Assembly: GCA_041390125.1 (NCBI GenBank)
Contig: JAWKQN010000015.1
Location: forward strand, 55,904 to 119,903
Length of the DNA: 64,000 nucleotides
Source: Gemmatimonadota bacterium
GTDB taxonomy: Bacteria > Gemmatimonadota > Gemmatimonadetes > Longimicrobiales > Gaopeijiaceae
Direction: 5' to 3'
Shown: piece by piece, positions 43,614 through 51,690 of the stretch
Position numbering within the stretch: position 1 is the first letter of the stretch
Layout: every line of letters starts with the position of its first letter
The notes under the pieces: generated by a model
The model's input: the letters and a program-made list of their open reading frames with translations, nothing else
What the model was told of the DNA's origin: nothing
Databases searched by the model: none
Position numbers and translations under genes: made by a program

Positions 43614-43759
43614 CCGGATCCTCGTCGGTGGGAATGCGGGTGGGTCCGGGCGGTCGCGCCCGGAGCGTTGCGCGCGGCCCGGCCCGAGCTTCACGACCGG
43701 ACCGGGACGGTGCGGCCCTCCCTGCACGGGTACCACGGTGCGGCGCGCAGGCGCAAGCA

Positions 43760-44236
43760 TCACGCCTTGTCCGTTCCGTGCGCCTCCACCCGGTCGGCCA
43801 GCTCGTCCAGCAACGCCACCTGTGCCGGATTCACGCGGTCCCGCGCCTGCGCCAGCTCCATCCACTCGGCCCGGTCGACCTCGGGGAACTCGAGCATGCG
43901 GCCGGACCCGCGCGGCCATTCCGTGTGCACGAGGTTGCTCCGGATGGACGCGGGATCCAGGTCTCCCTCGACGGCGAAGCCGAGCACGCGCTTGCCGCCC
44001 CGCTGCCGCACGGGGGCCAGGGCCCACGCGTCGCCGACGAGCCGCACGCCCAGCTCCTCCTCGAATTCGCGGAAGGCCGCTGCCTCCGCCGTCTCCTGCG
44101 CGCCGATCTCGCCCTTCGGGATGGACCAGGCCCCCCGGTCCTTCCGGGCCCAGAAGGGACCGCCGGGGTGGACCAGCAACACCTCCAGGCGGCCTTCTCG
44201 CCGGCGCCACAGGACGATGCCCGCACTCTCGCGCAT
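43760..44236 (-). CDS. NUDIX hydrolase
   Basis: A 158-residue pyrophosphohydrolase. The Nudix box G-x5-E-x7-R-E-x-x-E-E-x-G is complete (GEIGAQETAEAAAFREFEEE followed by LGV) at about 42-64, with an opening S-A-G-I-V-L-W-R-R segment. The pattern S-I-P-K-G before the box is common in diadenosine polyphosphate or phosphohistidine-type NUDIX enzymes; specificity is not fixed. It is divergent from the probable qhpG gene. Confidence 0.87.
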   Translation of the reverse strand: MRESAGIVLWRRREGRLEVLLVHPGGPFWARKDRGAWSIPKGEIGAQETAEAAAFREFEEELGVRLVGDAWALAPVRQRGGKRVLGFAVEGDLDPASIRSNLVHTEWPRGSGRMLEFPEVDRAEWMELAQARDRVNPAQVALLDELADRVEAHGTDKA

Positions 44237-44380
44237 GGAGCTCGTGGGTCAGACCATGACTTCGACCTTCGGGAGCCTCTCGCACCCGTCAGGTCGGCGC
44301 CGGGTTCCGCTGGCCCGGCGCCCGCCCGGTGCGGTATGGTGGCCGGCCTCGATGTCGCTCCTGCGGAACCCAAGGGACGC

Positions 44381-45895
44381 ATGCACGTTCGGGATGCCAT
44401 CGTGATCGGCGGAGGCCCGGCGGGCTCCGCGGCGTTCGCGCTGCTGCGGGTCCGCGGGCTCGACGTCGTCTGGATCCCGGGGCCGGCGCGTCCCCACGCC
44501 GCGCTCGCGCTGTCGCTTCCCCCTACCTGTGGGCCGCTGTTCCAGCGCGCCGGGTTCGGATCGCTGTGGGATGCGCCCGAGCCGCTGCGCTCCGGCGCGA
44601 ACCGCGTGCACTGGGCGGGAGAGACCCGGCACGAGGCGTTCGCCCCGGGAATGAGCGCGCGGCTGTGCGAGGCCGGTGACCTGGAGCGGTGGATGCGGCG
44701 CGATGCGCAGGCTGCCGATGGCACGAGCTCCGGGCGCACGACGTCGGCCGGCCGACTGCTCGCCGGACGGGCCGTGACCATCGAGCCGGGCACGGAGGCG
44801 TCCGCGGTGCGCGTCGAAGCTCCCGGCGCCTCCGCGACCCACCACGCGCGCTGGGTGCTCGACTGCACCGGCCGCGGCGGCGTCTCGGTCCGCTGCGGTC
44901 TGGCCGAGCGCACGGCGGGTCCCGCGGCGTTGGCGGTCAGCGCGCGTTGGAGGGTCCGCGACGGAAGCCCGGAGGCCGCGGCCGCAGACACGGTCATCGA
45001 ATCGCAGTCCGACGGCTGGGGATGGTCGATCCCGCTGCCGGACGGCACCCGCGATGTCAGCTTCCTGGTGGATCCGCGGCACAGCGCGCTCGTGCGCGGG
45101 GATCTCGAAGTGCTCTACGCCGAACGGCTGCGCGCCGCCCCGGAGCTCGGTGCGCTCCTGTCCGGTGCCGAACGCCGCAGCGCGGCGTGGGCCTGTGAAG
45201 CGGGCCCCTACGCCGTGGACCCGCCCGCGCGCCCCGGCCTGCTGCTGGTCGGAGACGCGGCCAGCGCGCTCGATCCGCTCACATCGTTCGGCGTCAAGAA
45301 GGCGTTGGCTTCCGCCTGGCTGGCCACGGCCGTCGTCGAGACCGCGCTGACCGAGCCGGACCTGCTGGACGCCGCGTTGCTGTTGCACACGACGCGCGAG
45401 CGTGCCATCCCCGCGCGCCTGCGCTCCGATACCGCCGGCTTCGCGACCGATGCTGAGCGGGTGCACGCGCATCCGTTCTGGACGGCGCGCGCGCGCGCGG
45501 AGGAGGACGGTCTGTTGGCGGCGGACCCGGACGTGGAGGGGTTACGCACGGACCCGGAGGTGTTGCGGGCCTTCGCAGCCCTGCGTGAGCCCGAACACGT
45601 GGGGTTGACCCCGGGCCGGGTGCAGACGGCGCTCCGCCCCACCGTCGTGGGAACCCGCGTCGGGCTCGAGGAGCGGCTCCTCACGCCGCGCTGGCCGGAC
45701 GGCGTCCGCCATTTGCGGGGGGTGGACCTGCTGGCGCTGGCGCGACTGGCGCGGCCGGATATCGAGGTCCCGGAGCTGTGGGAGCGCTACTGTCGGCAGG
45801 AAGAGCCGGTGATCCTGCCGGACTTCCTGGGGGCGTTGTCCGTCCTGGTGGCCGAGGGGGTGCTCCGGATGGTGCGGTCGCCCTCCCCGTCGTAG
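44381..45895 (+). CDS. qhpG: FAD-dependent monooxygenase, probable QhpG
   Basis: A 504-residue flavoprotein with the dinucleotide motif G-G-G-P-A-G (10-15) and a second FAD motif G-D-A-A-S-A-L-D-P-L at about 288, followed by S-F-G-V-K-K-A-L-A-S. That layout is shared by the tryptophan-halogenase-like group to which QhpG belongs. In Paracoccus, QhpG hydroxylates the tryptophan of the QHNDH gamma subunit during formation of cysteine tryptophylquinone. A qhpADCBFE operon lies 4.1 kb downstream and lacks a qhpG gene, which supports the assignment. AAGGG lies five bases before the ATG. Its stop lies inside the first copy of a 26-bp tandem repeat. Confidence 0.75.
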   Translation: MHVRDAIVIGGGPAGSAAFALLRVRGLDVVWIPGPARPHAALALSLPPTCGPLFQRAGFGSLWDAPEPLRSGANRVHWAGETRHEAFAPGMSARLCEAGDLERWMRRDAQAADGTSSGRTTSAGRLLAGRAVTIEPGTEASAVRVEAPGASATHHARWVLDCTGRGGVSVRCGLAERTAGPAALAVSARWRVRDGSPEAAAADTVIESQSDGWGWSIPLPDGTRDVSFLVDPRHSALVRGDLEVLYAERLRAAPELGALLSGAERRSAAWACEAGPYAVDPPARPGLLLVGDAASALDPLTSFGVKKALASAWLATAVVETALTEPDLLDAALLLHTTRERAIPARLRSDTAGFATDAERVHAHPFWTARARAEEDGLLAADPDVEGLRTDPEVLRAFAALREPEHVGLTPGRVQTALRPTVVGTRVGLEERLLTPRWPDGVRHLRGVDLLALARLARPDIEVPELWERYCRQEEPVILPDFLGALSVLVAEGVLRMVRSPSPS

Positions 45896-45943
45896 CGCGT
45901 CCGGGCAGTGGGCCCCCGTAGCGCGCCCGGGCGGTAGGCCCCC
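45892..45943 (+). repeat. 26-bp tandem duplication
   Basis: Two copies, 45892-45917 and 45918-45943, beginning GTAGCGCG and ending GGCCCCC, differ at three positions. The first copy contains the stop codon of the flavoprotein gene. Such a fresh-looking duplication suggests replication slippage; no function is evident. Confidence 0.75.
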
Positions 45944-46019
45944 TCCGACCGGGGTGCGCAGATCGGCCCGATGACCTACTGTTCCGGGTCCCCCCTGACG
46001 CGCCCCGGGAGGGCCGTGT

Positions 46020-46559
46020 ATGACCGACCCCGCTCCGGCCCCCGAGGCCGACGCGGTCCCCTTGGACCGCGACCGCTTCCTGCGCTCCCTGCTGCGCCAC
46101 CTCTCCGGCACCCTCCAGGACGTCGTCGGAGTCGAGGAGGCGGCCGGGCTGATCAGCGTCGTGGGTCAGGAGATCGGCGAGGAGATCGGCACCATGTACC
46201 GCGCCCACGCGGGGACGGACCGCCTGGACCGCGAGCAGGTGGAGCACGCCCTGGTGGACCTCAAGCGGCGCATCGACGGCGACTTCTACGTCATCGAGCG
46301 CTCCGACGACGCCGTGGTGCTCGGGAATCGCCGGTGTCCCTTCGGTGCGGCCGTAGCGGGTCGCCCGTCGCTCTGCATGATGACGTCGAACGTGTTCGGC
46401 TCCATCGCCGCCCACGACCTCGGGTACGCGAAGGTCGAGCTCCAGGAGACCATCGCCCGCGGAGACCGTGAATGCCGGGTGGTCGTGCACCTGAGCGAAA
46501 CCGCGGCGGCGCGGGCGGCGCAGGGGCGGGAATACTACCGGGGACCCGACGCGCGTTGA
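46020..46559 (+). CDS. Methanogen output domain protein
   Basis: A 179-residue soluble protein with the block C-P-F-G-A-A-V-A-G-R-P-S-L-C-M-M-T-S-N-V-F followed by A-H-D-L-G-Y-A-K-V and I-A-R-G-D-R-E-C-R-V-V-V-H-L. This is the signature of the methanogen output domain (MOD, OD1 type), a sensor-associated alpha/beta domain found with PAS and kinase modules. Three Cys in that block could bind a metal or iron-sulfur cluster. The TGA overlaps the TTG start of a hybrid histidine kinase gene, so both should form one signalling unit. A role controlling the neighbouring QHNDH genes is possible but only positional. Confidence 0.72.
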   Translation: MTDPAPAPEADAVPLDRDRFLRSLLRHLSGTLQDVVGVEEAAGLISVVGQEIGEEIGTMYRAHAGTDRLDREQVEHALVDLKRRIDGDFYVIERSDDAVVLGNRRCPFGAAVAGRPSLCMMTSNVFGSIAAHDLGYAKVELQETIARGDRECRVVVHLSETAAARAAQGREYYRGPDAR

Positions 46560-48274
46560 CCGCCGAGGCGTTCCTCCGATTGGCGGACCGGATCCGGGAA
46601 CCGCTTCTGCTGCTCGCGCCGGATGGCCGCGTGGAAGCCGCGAACCAGGCCACGCGCACGGTGTGGGCGGAGAGCGGCGCTGGAACGGACCTGGCCGCAC
46701 GCGCCACCGCTCCCGCGACGTTCCGCCGCTACCTTGCGCTGGCGAGCCGTTCGACGTCCCCCATCCCGGGCTCCGTGCGCTTCGACTTCGCGCCGGCAAC
46801 GTGGCGCTGCGACGCCAGCCGGCTGCCGGATGGGAACGGATCCGACGCGGCCCGCGTGCTCGTCCACCTGCGGCCCGCCATCGAGACCAGCGCGCGCTTC
46901 GTGGCGCTGAACCGGCAGATCGAGCGGCTCTACGCCGAGGTGCGGCGGCGGGCGCAGCTCGAGCAGGAGCGGACCGCCCTCATCGAGGCGGAGCGGGACG
47001 CGCGCGAGGAGGCGGAGCGCGCCAATCGACTCAAGGACGAGTTCCTGGCCACCGTCTCGCACGAGATGCGGACGCCGTTGCAGGCCATCCTGGGCTGGGT
47101 GAGCCTGTTGCGCACCCAGCCGGAGGACGGGGCCATCCGCGCGCAGGGCCTCGAGATCATCGAGCGCCAGGTCGATGCGCAGGTGCGCCTGACCGAAGAC
47201 CTCCTGGACACCTCGCGGGCGATGGCCGGCCGGCTCCGGCTCGCGCTCGAGCCTGTGGAGCTCGAGCACCTGGTGCGCGAAGCGGTCGATTCCATGCGTC
47301 CCACCGCGGAGGCGCGGCAGATCCGGCTGGACTACCTCGCCGACACGGGTCCCTGCACCATCAGCGGGGATCCGCAGCGCCTGCACCAGATCGCATGGAA
47401 CCTGCTCTCCAACGCGATCAAGTTCACGCCCAAGGGTGGCCGCGTGCAGGTCCAGCTGCGCCGGGTCAACTCCCATGTCGAGCTGGTCGTCAGCGACACC
47501 GGCGAAGGCATCGCGCCGGACGTGTTGCCCTATATCTTCGACCGCTTCCGTCAGGCGGACGGCACCTCCACGCGCCGGCACGGTGGCCTGGGGCTCGGCC
47601 TGTCCATCGTCCGACACCTCACCGAGCTCCATGGCGGGATGGTGCTGGCGGAGAGCGAGGGCGTGGGCAGAGGTGCGTCGTTCGTCGTGAATCTGCCGCT
47701 CCCGCTGTTCCGGCCCCAGGAGGCACTCCTGCCCCACGGCGGTGACCACCGTTCCACCCGCTCGGGCACGCTGGCCTCTCTGCGGGTGCTCCTGGTCGAG
47801 GATCACGACGATTCCCGCGAGATGCTGGAGACCGTCCTGACGCTGGCGGGCGCGTCGGTGTCGGCCTTCGCCGCCACCGATGGCGCCCTGCGCGCTTACG
47901 AGCAGGAGGCCTTCGATCTCGTGATCAGCGACCTGCAGATGCCGGGCGAGGACGGCTTCACCTTCCTGCGCAAGCTCCGTGACTTCGAGCGATCCTCCGG
48001 CCGGCGTACCGTGCCGGCGGTCGCCGTGACCGCACACGCCATCCAGGACGGTCGCCGGCACGCGCTGGAAGCCGGCTTCCAGGCGGTCCTGGGCAAACCG
48101 GTCGCACCCGGCGAGCTGGTGGCACTGGCCCGTTCCCTGCACGCCAGCAGCACACCCTCCTCCGATGCGGGCGCGCGTGACGCGGCGCCGACCAGCGCGG
48201 ACGGCGCGGCCACCAGGACCGCCGCCGTGCGGACGGACGCCGCGGATCCAACGGACACCCAGACCGTCGCCTGA
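46556..48274 (+). CDS. Hybrid histidine kinase with PAS-like and receiver domains
   Basis: A 572-residue cytoplasmic kinase. A PAS-like region lies at about 5-110 (LLLLAPDGRVEAANQ), a coiled segment at 118-160, the dimerisation helix with phospho-acceptor His169 (ATVSHEMRTPLQA), and the ATPase domain with N-box W-N-L-L-S-N-A-I-K-F-T, G1 S-D-T-G-E-G-I and G2 H-G-G-L-G-L-G-L. A receiver domain (about 410-530) has Asp459 in V-I-S-D-L-Q-M-P. No output domain follows, so phosphotransfer to another protein is expected. A TTG start overlaps the stop of the preceding MOD gene. A stem-loop follows at 48289-48328. Confidence 0.85.
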   Translation: MTAEAFLRLADRIREPLLLLAPDGRVEAANQATRTVWAESGAGTDLAARATAPATFRRYLALASRSTSPIPGSVRFDFAPATWRCDASRLPDGNGSDAARVLVHLRPAIETSARFVALNRQIERLYAEVRRRAQLEQERTALIEAERDAREEAERANRLKDEFLATVSHEMRTPLQAILGWVSLLRTQPEDGAIRAQGLEIIERQVDAQVRLTEDLLDTSRAMAGRLRLALEPVELEHLVREAVDSMRPTAEARQIRLDYLADTGPCTISGDPQRLHQIAWNLLSNAIKFTPKGGRVQVQLRRVNSHVELVVSDTGEGIAPDVLPYIFDRFRQADGTSTRRHGGLGLGLSIVRHLTELHGGMVLAESEGVGRGASFVVNLPLPLFRPQEALLPHGGDHRSTRSGTLASLRVLLVEDHDDSREMLETVLTLAGASVSAFAATDGALRAYEQEAFDLVISDLQMPGEDGFTFLRKLRDFERSSGRRTVPAVAVTAHAIQDGRRHALEAGFQAVLGKPVAPGELVALARSLHASSTPSSDAGARDAAPTSADGAATRTAAVRTDAADPTDTQTVA

Positions 48275-48288
48275 CGCCCGCCGTTGCG

Positions 48289-48328
48289 CGACCCCCTCCG
48301 GCTCGACGCCGCGCGCGAGGAGGGGTCG
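48289..48328. terminator. Candidate terminator between convergent genes
   Basis: CGACCCCCTCC and GGAGGGGTCG can pair, with one bulged C, across an 18-base loop. It lies between the kinase stop and the stop of a convergent outer-membrane protein gene. The stem is shorter and its loop longer than in the other hairpins in this window. Confidence 0.35.
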
Positions 48329-48330
48329 TC

Positions 48331-49239
48331 TCACCGGGACAGGGACAGTCCCACCTGCGCCATCAGGTCCGGCGCGGACTCGGTCAGACCCGCGCCCACG
48401 CCCGCACTGAGCCAAGCACGCTCTCCGGCGCGATGTCCGAGCGCCAGCGCAACCGACAGCGGCACCTCCAGGCTCTCCACCGTCCGTGACATGCCGCTGA
48501 GCGAGAGCAGCACCGACCCGGCTCCGTCGAACGCGGAGAGGCTGGCCCCCACCCCGTAGCTCACGCCGTCCACCAGCTCGAGCTCGGGCAGGTCGCCCAG
48601 CCACCAGTACTGCGCGTCGACGAACGTCAGCAGACGGCCGACCCCCAGCACGAGCGACGCGCCGGCCGCGAAGTCCCATTCGCCCGTGCCGACTCCCGAC
48701 TCGACGTCGGTCAGGGGGGCTTTCGCGCTCGCCGACAACCGCACCGAGCGGAGCGCACCGTCCCCGCGCAGCACCTCCACCCCGGCGCCCAGCACCGGGT
48801 CGCCGAGACGGCCCTGGATGCCGTCTTCGAACGCCACGGAGTCCACGACGTCCTGCGCCGCCATCGTGAGAGGCATGGCACCCCCTCCCGCGCCCTGCCC
48901 GCCGCCACGGCCGCGCCGGGTCCCGATCGTCTCACCGCGCTCGCGTCGGGCCACCACGCCCGCCTGCTCGCCGCCGGTGGGGATCGGCACACCCGCCACC
49001 AACGTGACCAGCCCACCGTTCTGCAGCACCAGCGGCAGCGACCCCGACACCTCGAAGCGCGCCCAGGTCAGGCGCGCGGCGCCCGTGAGGTACACGGCAT
49101 GGATGCGCTGATCGAACACGTAGCGTCCCGTCGCGTATTGCAGGCCCACGGAGCCGCCCACCGTCTGACCCGCCGCCGACCCGACGCTCAGGATCAGCGC
49201 CGCGGGCAGGAGGCCCGCGGCGCTGCGAAGGGCGTTCAT
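48331..49239 (-). CDS. Outer-membrane beta-barrel-like protein
   Basis: A 302-residue secreted protein with a signal peptide ending S-A-A-G-Q (about 25). Alternating hydrophobic and polar residues through most of the chain (GVEVLRGDGALRSVRLSAS, EWDFAAGASLVLGVGRLL) and a C-terminal hydrophobic-aromatic or Leu-Ser rich strand suggest an 8-12 strand barrel. A Gly/Arg-rich loop is at about 102-118. No family was recognised. The preceding Met/Gln-rich gene ends 7 bases upstream, so the two are an operon. Confidence 0.65.
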   Translation of the reverse strand: MNALRSAAGLLPAALILSVGSAAGQTVGGSVGLQYATGRYVFDQRIHAVYLTGAARLTWARFEVSGSLPLVLQNGGLVTLVAGVPIPTGGEQAGVVARRERGETIGTRRGRGGGQGAGGGAMPLTMAAQDVVDSVAFEDGIQGRLGDPVLGAGVEVLRGDGALRSVRLSASAKAPLTDVESGVGTGEWDFAAGASLVLGVGRLLTFVDAQYWWLGDLPELELVDGVSYGVGASLSAFDGAGSVLLSLSGMSRTVESLEVPLSVALALGHRAGERAWLSAGVGAGLTESAPDLMAQVGLSLSR

Positions 49240-49246
49240 GCCCGCC

Positions 49247-49762
49247 TCACGACGGATGGAGGCGGTCGCGGATCCGGTCCATGATCTTCAGACCGTCTTC
49301 CATGCGACCGGCCATGTCATCCATGTGCTCGCGCAGGCGCAGCATCTCGCGCTCCATGTCCGGACCCCAGTTCGATCCCGGGTCTCCGAGCATGTCGCGC
49401 ACGCGCTCCATGGACTGGTTCATCTCGCGCGCGGCGTTGGAGTACGCGTGTGTCATGTCGCGGACCCGCTCCTGCTCACGCAAGCGGAGCAGATCCCGCT
49501 CCTGCAACTGGCTCTGTTGACGCAGTCGCTCCATGTCGCGGATCATGAGCTGCTCCATCTCGTGTGCCTGCGTCTGGATGCGCTGCATCCGCTGCATGGT
49601 CTCACCGAGCAACCGCGCCTGTTCCTGCATGCGCTGCATCTGCTGCATCTGCTGCGCCGGCACCTGCTGCGCCATGCGCTGCTGCCCCATGGCTCCGGCG
49701 GGCAGGACGCACAGTCCCACCAGCAGCGTAGCCCATCCGACCGTTCTCCGGTTCGCGTACAT
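49247..49762 (-). CDS. Met/Gln-rich periplasmic coiled-coil protein
   Basis: A 171-residue protein with a signal peptide (about 1-27, ending PAGAMGQ). Residues 28-155 are almost entirely helical with exceptional Met and Gln content (QQMQQMQRMQEQ, ETMQRMQRIQTQ, HEMEQLMIRDMERL). It has about 20 Met and no Cys beyond the signal region. Extended Met-rich helices occur in metal-binding or oxidant-scavenging periplasmic proteins and in stress-response chaperones of the Spy/CpxP type; no Spy motif is clear. GGAGGG lies four bases before the ATG. It pairs with the barrel gene and is divergent from the QHNDH operon. Confidence 0.7.
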   Translation of the reverse strand: MYANRRTVGWATLLVGLCVLPAGAMGQQRMAQQVPAQQMQQMQRMQEQARLLGETMQRMQRIQTQAHEMEQLMIRDMERLRQQSQLQERDLLRLREQERVRDMTHAYSNAAREMNQSMERVRDMLGDPGSNWGPDMEREMLRLREHMDDMAGRMEDGLKIMDRIRDRLHPS

Positions 49763-49986
49763 CGGTCCCTCCCCCCGGCCCGCACGCGCGGGGCCGGCTG
49801 CGTGTGGGCCCGCGTGTCCGCGGGCCTCGGGTCGACCGGCCCGCCCGCTCGGGAGAGCCGGCTCGTTCGTGCGTCGGGTAATTGATCACAAGGGGGGTCG
49901 GCGGTCTGTCGGGGCCGCCGCGAACCGCGTCGTCGGGCATCCTCCCTTGCATGACCGCAGAGGAATACGCTCCCCACCCCCGCTCC

Positions 49987-50016
49987 TTGTGCCCCGCTGG
50001 CAGATCGTGCTAATAC
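49987..50016 (+). promoter_or_regulatory. Candidate promoter for a leaderless qhpA transcript
   Basis: TTGTGC at 49987-49992 and TAATAC at 50011-50016 are 18 bases apart. The -10 element ends 6 bases before the qhpA ATG, and no ribosome binding site precedes that ATG, so transcription could begin at or next to the start codon. Upstream, TAATTGATCACAA (49879-49891) is an A+T-rich island in the 260-base divergent gap. Confidence 0.35.
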
Positions 50017-50022
50017 CAGCCG

Positions 50023-51690
50023 ATGGCACAGCCCCGACGCCTTCTCCGCCTGGCCCTGCTGACGGGGCTGATCCTGCCGGCCCCCCGCCTGCAGGCCCAA
50101 GCGACCGATGAACGGATCCCCGACGGTGGCCTGCCCGTGCGCGACGACGCGGTGGTGCAGAGCTGCCGGCGGTGCCACGCCGTGGCCGACGACGGGCGCA
50201 TGTCCCGCATCTCGTTCTCGCGCAAGACGCCGGAGGGGTGGGAGCTGACCGTCCGGCGCATGGTCACGCTGAACGGCGTGGACCTCGATCCAGAAACGGC
50301 CCGTCGGATCGTGCGCTACCTGTCCAACGCGCACGGACTGGCACCCGAAGAGCTGCGGCCCGCGTTCTACGAGGTGGAGCGTCGCCTCGACGATCGCGAC
50401 TTCGCGGACGACCTTGAGCCCACCTGCACGGGCTGCCACTCGGCGGCTCGTGCCCTGGTGCAACGGCGGACGCGCGAGGAGTGGGAGCTGCTGGTGGCCA
50501 TGCATCGCGGCTACTATCCCCTGATCGACTTCCAGTCCTTCCGCCGCGGCGGTCCCCCCGAGGACGGCGAAGATCCGCGGCACCCCATGGACAAGGCCAT
50601 CGACCACCTGGCCGAGGCCTATCCGCTGGAGACGCCCGAGTGGAGCGCCTGGTCCACGGCCATGCGGCCCCCGCGTCTGGCGGGTTCGTGGGCGGTGTCG
50701 GGGACGGAGCTGGGTCGCGGCCCCATCTACGGACGCGTGACCATCACGCCGGTGCCCGGCGCCGAGGATGAGTTCACGACCGAGACGACCTACCGCTACG
50801 CCCGTGACGGACGCACCGTGACCCGGCGCGGCCGCGCCACCGTCTACACGGGCTACCAGTGGCGGGGGCGGAGCGGCGAAGGAGACGAGGCGCTGCGCGA
50901 AGTGCTCTTCGTGGAGCGCGACTGGCGCAGGCTCAGCGGTCGCTGGTTCACGGGCGCGTACGACGAGTTGGGGATCGACGTGGAGCTGGTGCGCAGCGAG
51001 GGTCCCGTGGTCCTGGGCGCGTGGCCGGGCCTGCTGTTCAGCGGCGCCGCCGGCCAGACGGTCGAGGTGCACGGACTCGACCTGCCCGAGGGCCTGTCGG
51101 CCGGCGACGTGGATCTGGGCCAGGGCGTGCGCGTGCGCGGGGTGGAGCGGCTCTCGCCGGAGCGGGTTCGCCTGCGGGTGGACGTCGACGCCGAAGCCGG
51201 AACCGGACCCCGCGATCTCTTCCTGGCCGGGCAGAACCGCGCGGCCGCCTTGGTGGTGGCCGACCGCGTGGACCGCATCGCGGTGACCCCGGCGTGGGGA
51301 ATGGCCCGTCTGGGCGGCGCCCACTTCCCCAAGGGGCTCCAGCGCTTCGAGGCGGTGGGCTTCCACGACGGTCCCGATGGCAAGCCCGAGACGGACGACG
51401 ACCTGGCCCTGGGCCCCGTGGACGTGACGTGGAGCCTGGAGGAGTACGCAGCCACGTTCGGGGACGACGACCTCCAGTTCGTGGGCCGGATGGGCTCCGA
51501 CGGAACGTTCACGCCCGCCGAGGATGGGCCCAACCCCCGCCGGGCGGGCGCCCGCAACAACGTGGGTGACGTCTGGGCCGTGGCGACCTACGCGCCCGGT
51601 GGTGGCGCCGCGCCCCTGCGCGCCCGCGCCCACCTGCTGGTCACGGTGCCGCTCTACATGCGCTGGGACCCGTGGACGGAGGGCCGATGA
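50023..51690 (+). CDS. qhpA: Quinohemoprotein amine dehydrogenase, dihaem alpha subunit
   Basis: A 555-residue precursor with a signal peptide (about 1-26, ending RLQAQ). It carries two c-type haem sites, C48-R-R-C-H52 and C135-T-G-C-H139, in an N-terminal dihaem cytochrome domain, and then a long beta-sandwich region as in the known alpha subunit of QHNDH. The enzyme oxidises primary amines in the periplasm; the alpha subunit passes electrons from the quinone cofactor to a soluble carrier. Length and domain plan match the family. It is the first gene of an operon whose order, qhpA-D-C-B-F-E, is that known in Paracoccus. The start lacks a ribosome binding site, and its stop overlaps qhpD (ATGA). 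Confidence 0.88.
   Translation: MAQPRRLLRLALLTGLILPAPRLQAQATDERIPDGGLPVRDDAVVQSCRRCHAVADDGRMSRISFSRKTPEGWELTVRRMVTLNGVDLDPETARRIVRYLSNAHGLAPEELRPAFYEVERRLDDRDFADDLEPTCTGCHSAARALVQRRTREEWELLVAMHRGYYPLIDFQSFRRGGPPEDGEDPRHPMDKAIDHLAEAYPLETPEWSAWSTAMRPPRLAGSWAVSGTELGRGPIYGRVTITPVPGAEDEFTTETTYRYARDGRTVTRRGRATVYTGYQWRGRSGEGDEALREVLFVERDWRRLSGRWFTGAYDELGIDVELVRSEGPVVLGAWPGLLFSGAAGQTVEVHGLDLPEGLSAGDVDLGQGVRVRGVERLSPERVRLRVDVDAEAGTGPRDLFLAGQNRAAALVVADRVDRIAVTPAWGMARLGGAHFPKGLQRFEAVGFHDGPDGKPETDDDLALGPVDVTWSLEEYAATFGDDDLQFVGRMGSDGTFTPAEDGPNPRRAGARNNVGDVWAVATYAPGGGAAPLRARAHLLVTVPLYMRWDPWTEGR

Noticed and set aside
45892..45943. 26-bp repeats as an attachment site for a mobile element
   Set aside because: The two copies are adjacent, with nothing between them and no integrase or tRNA gene nearby; local slippage explains them better.
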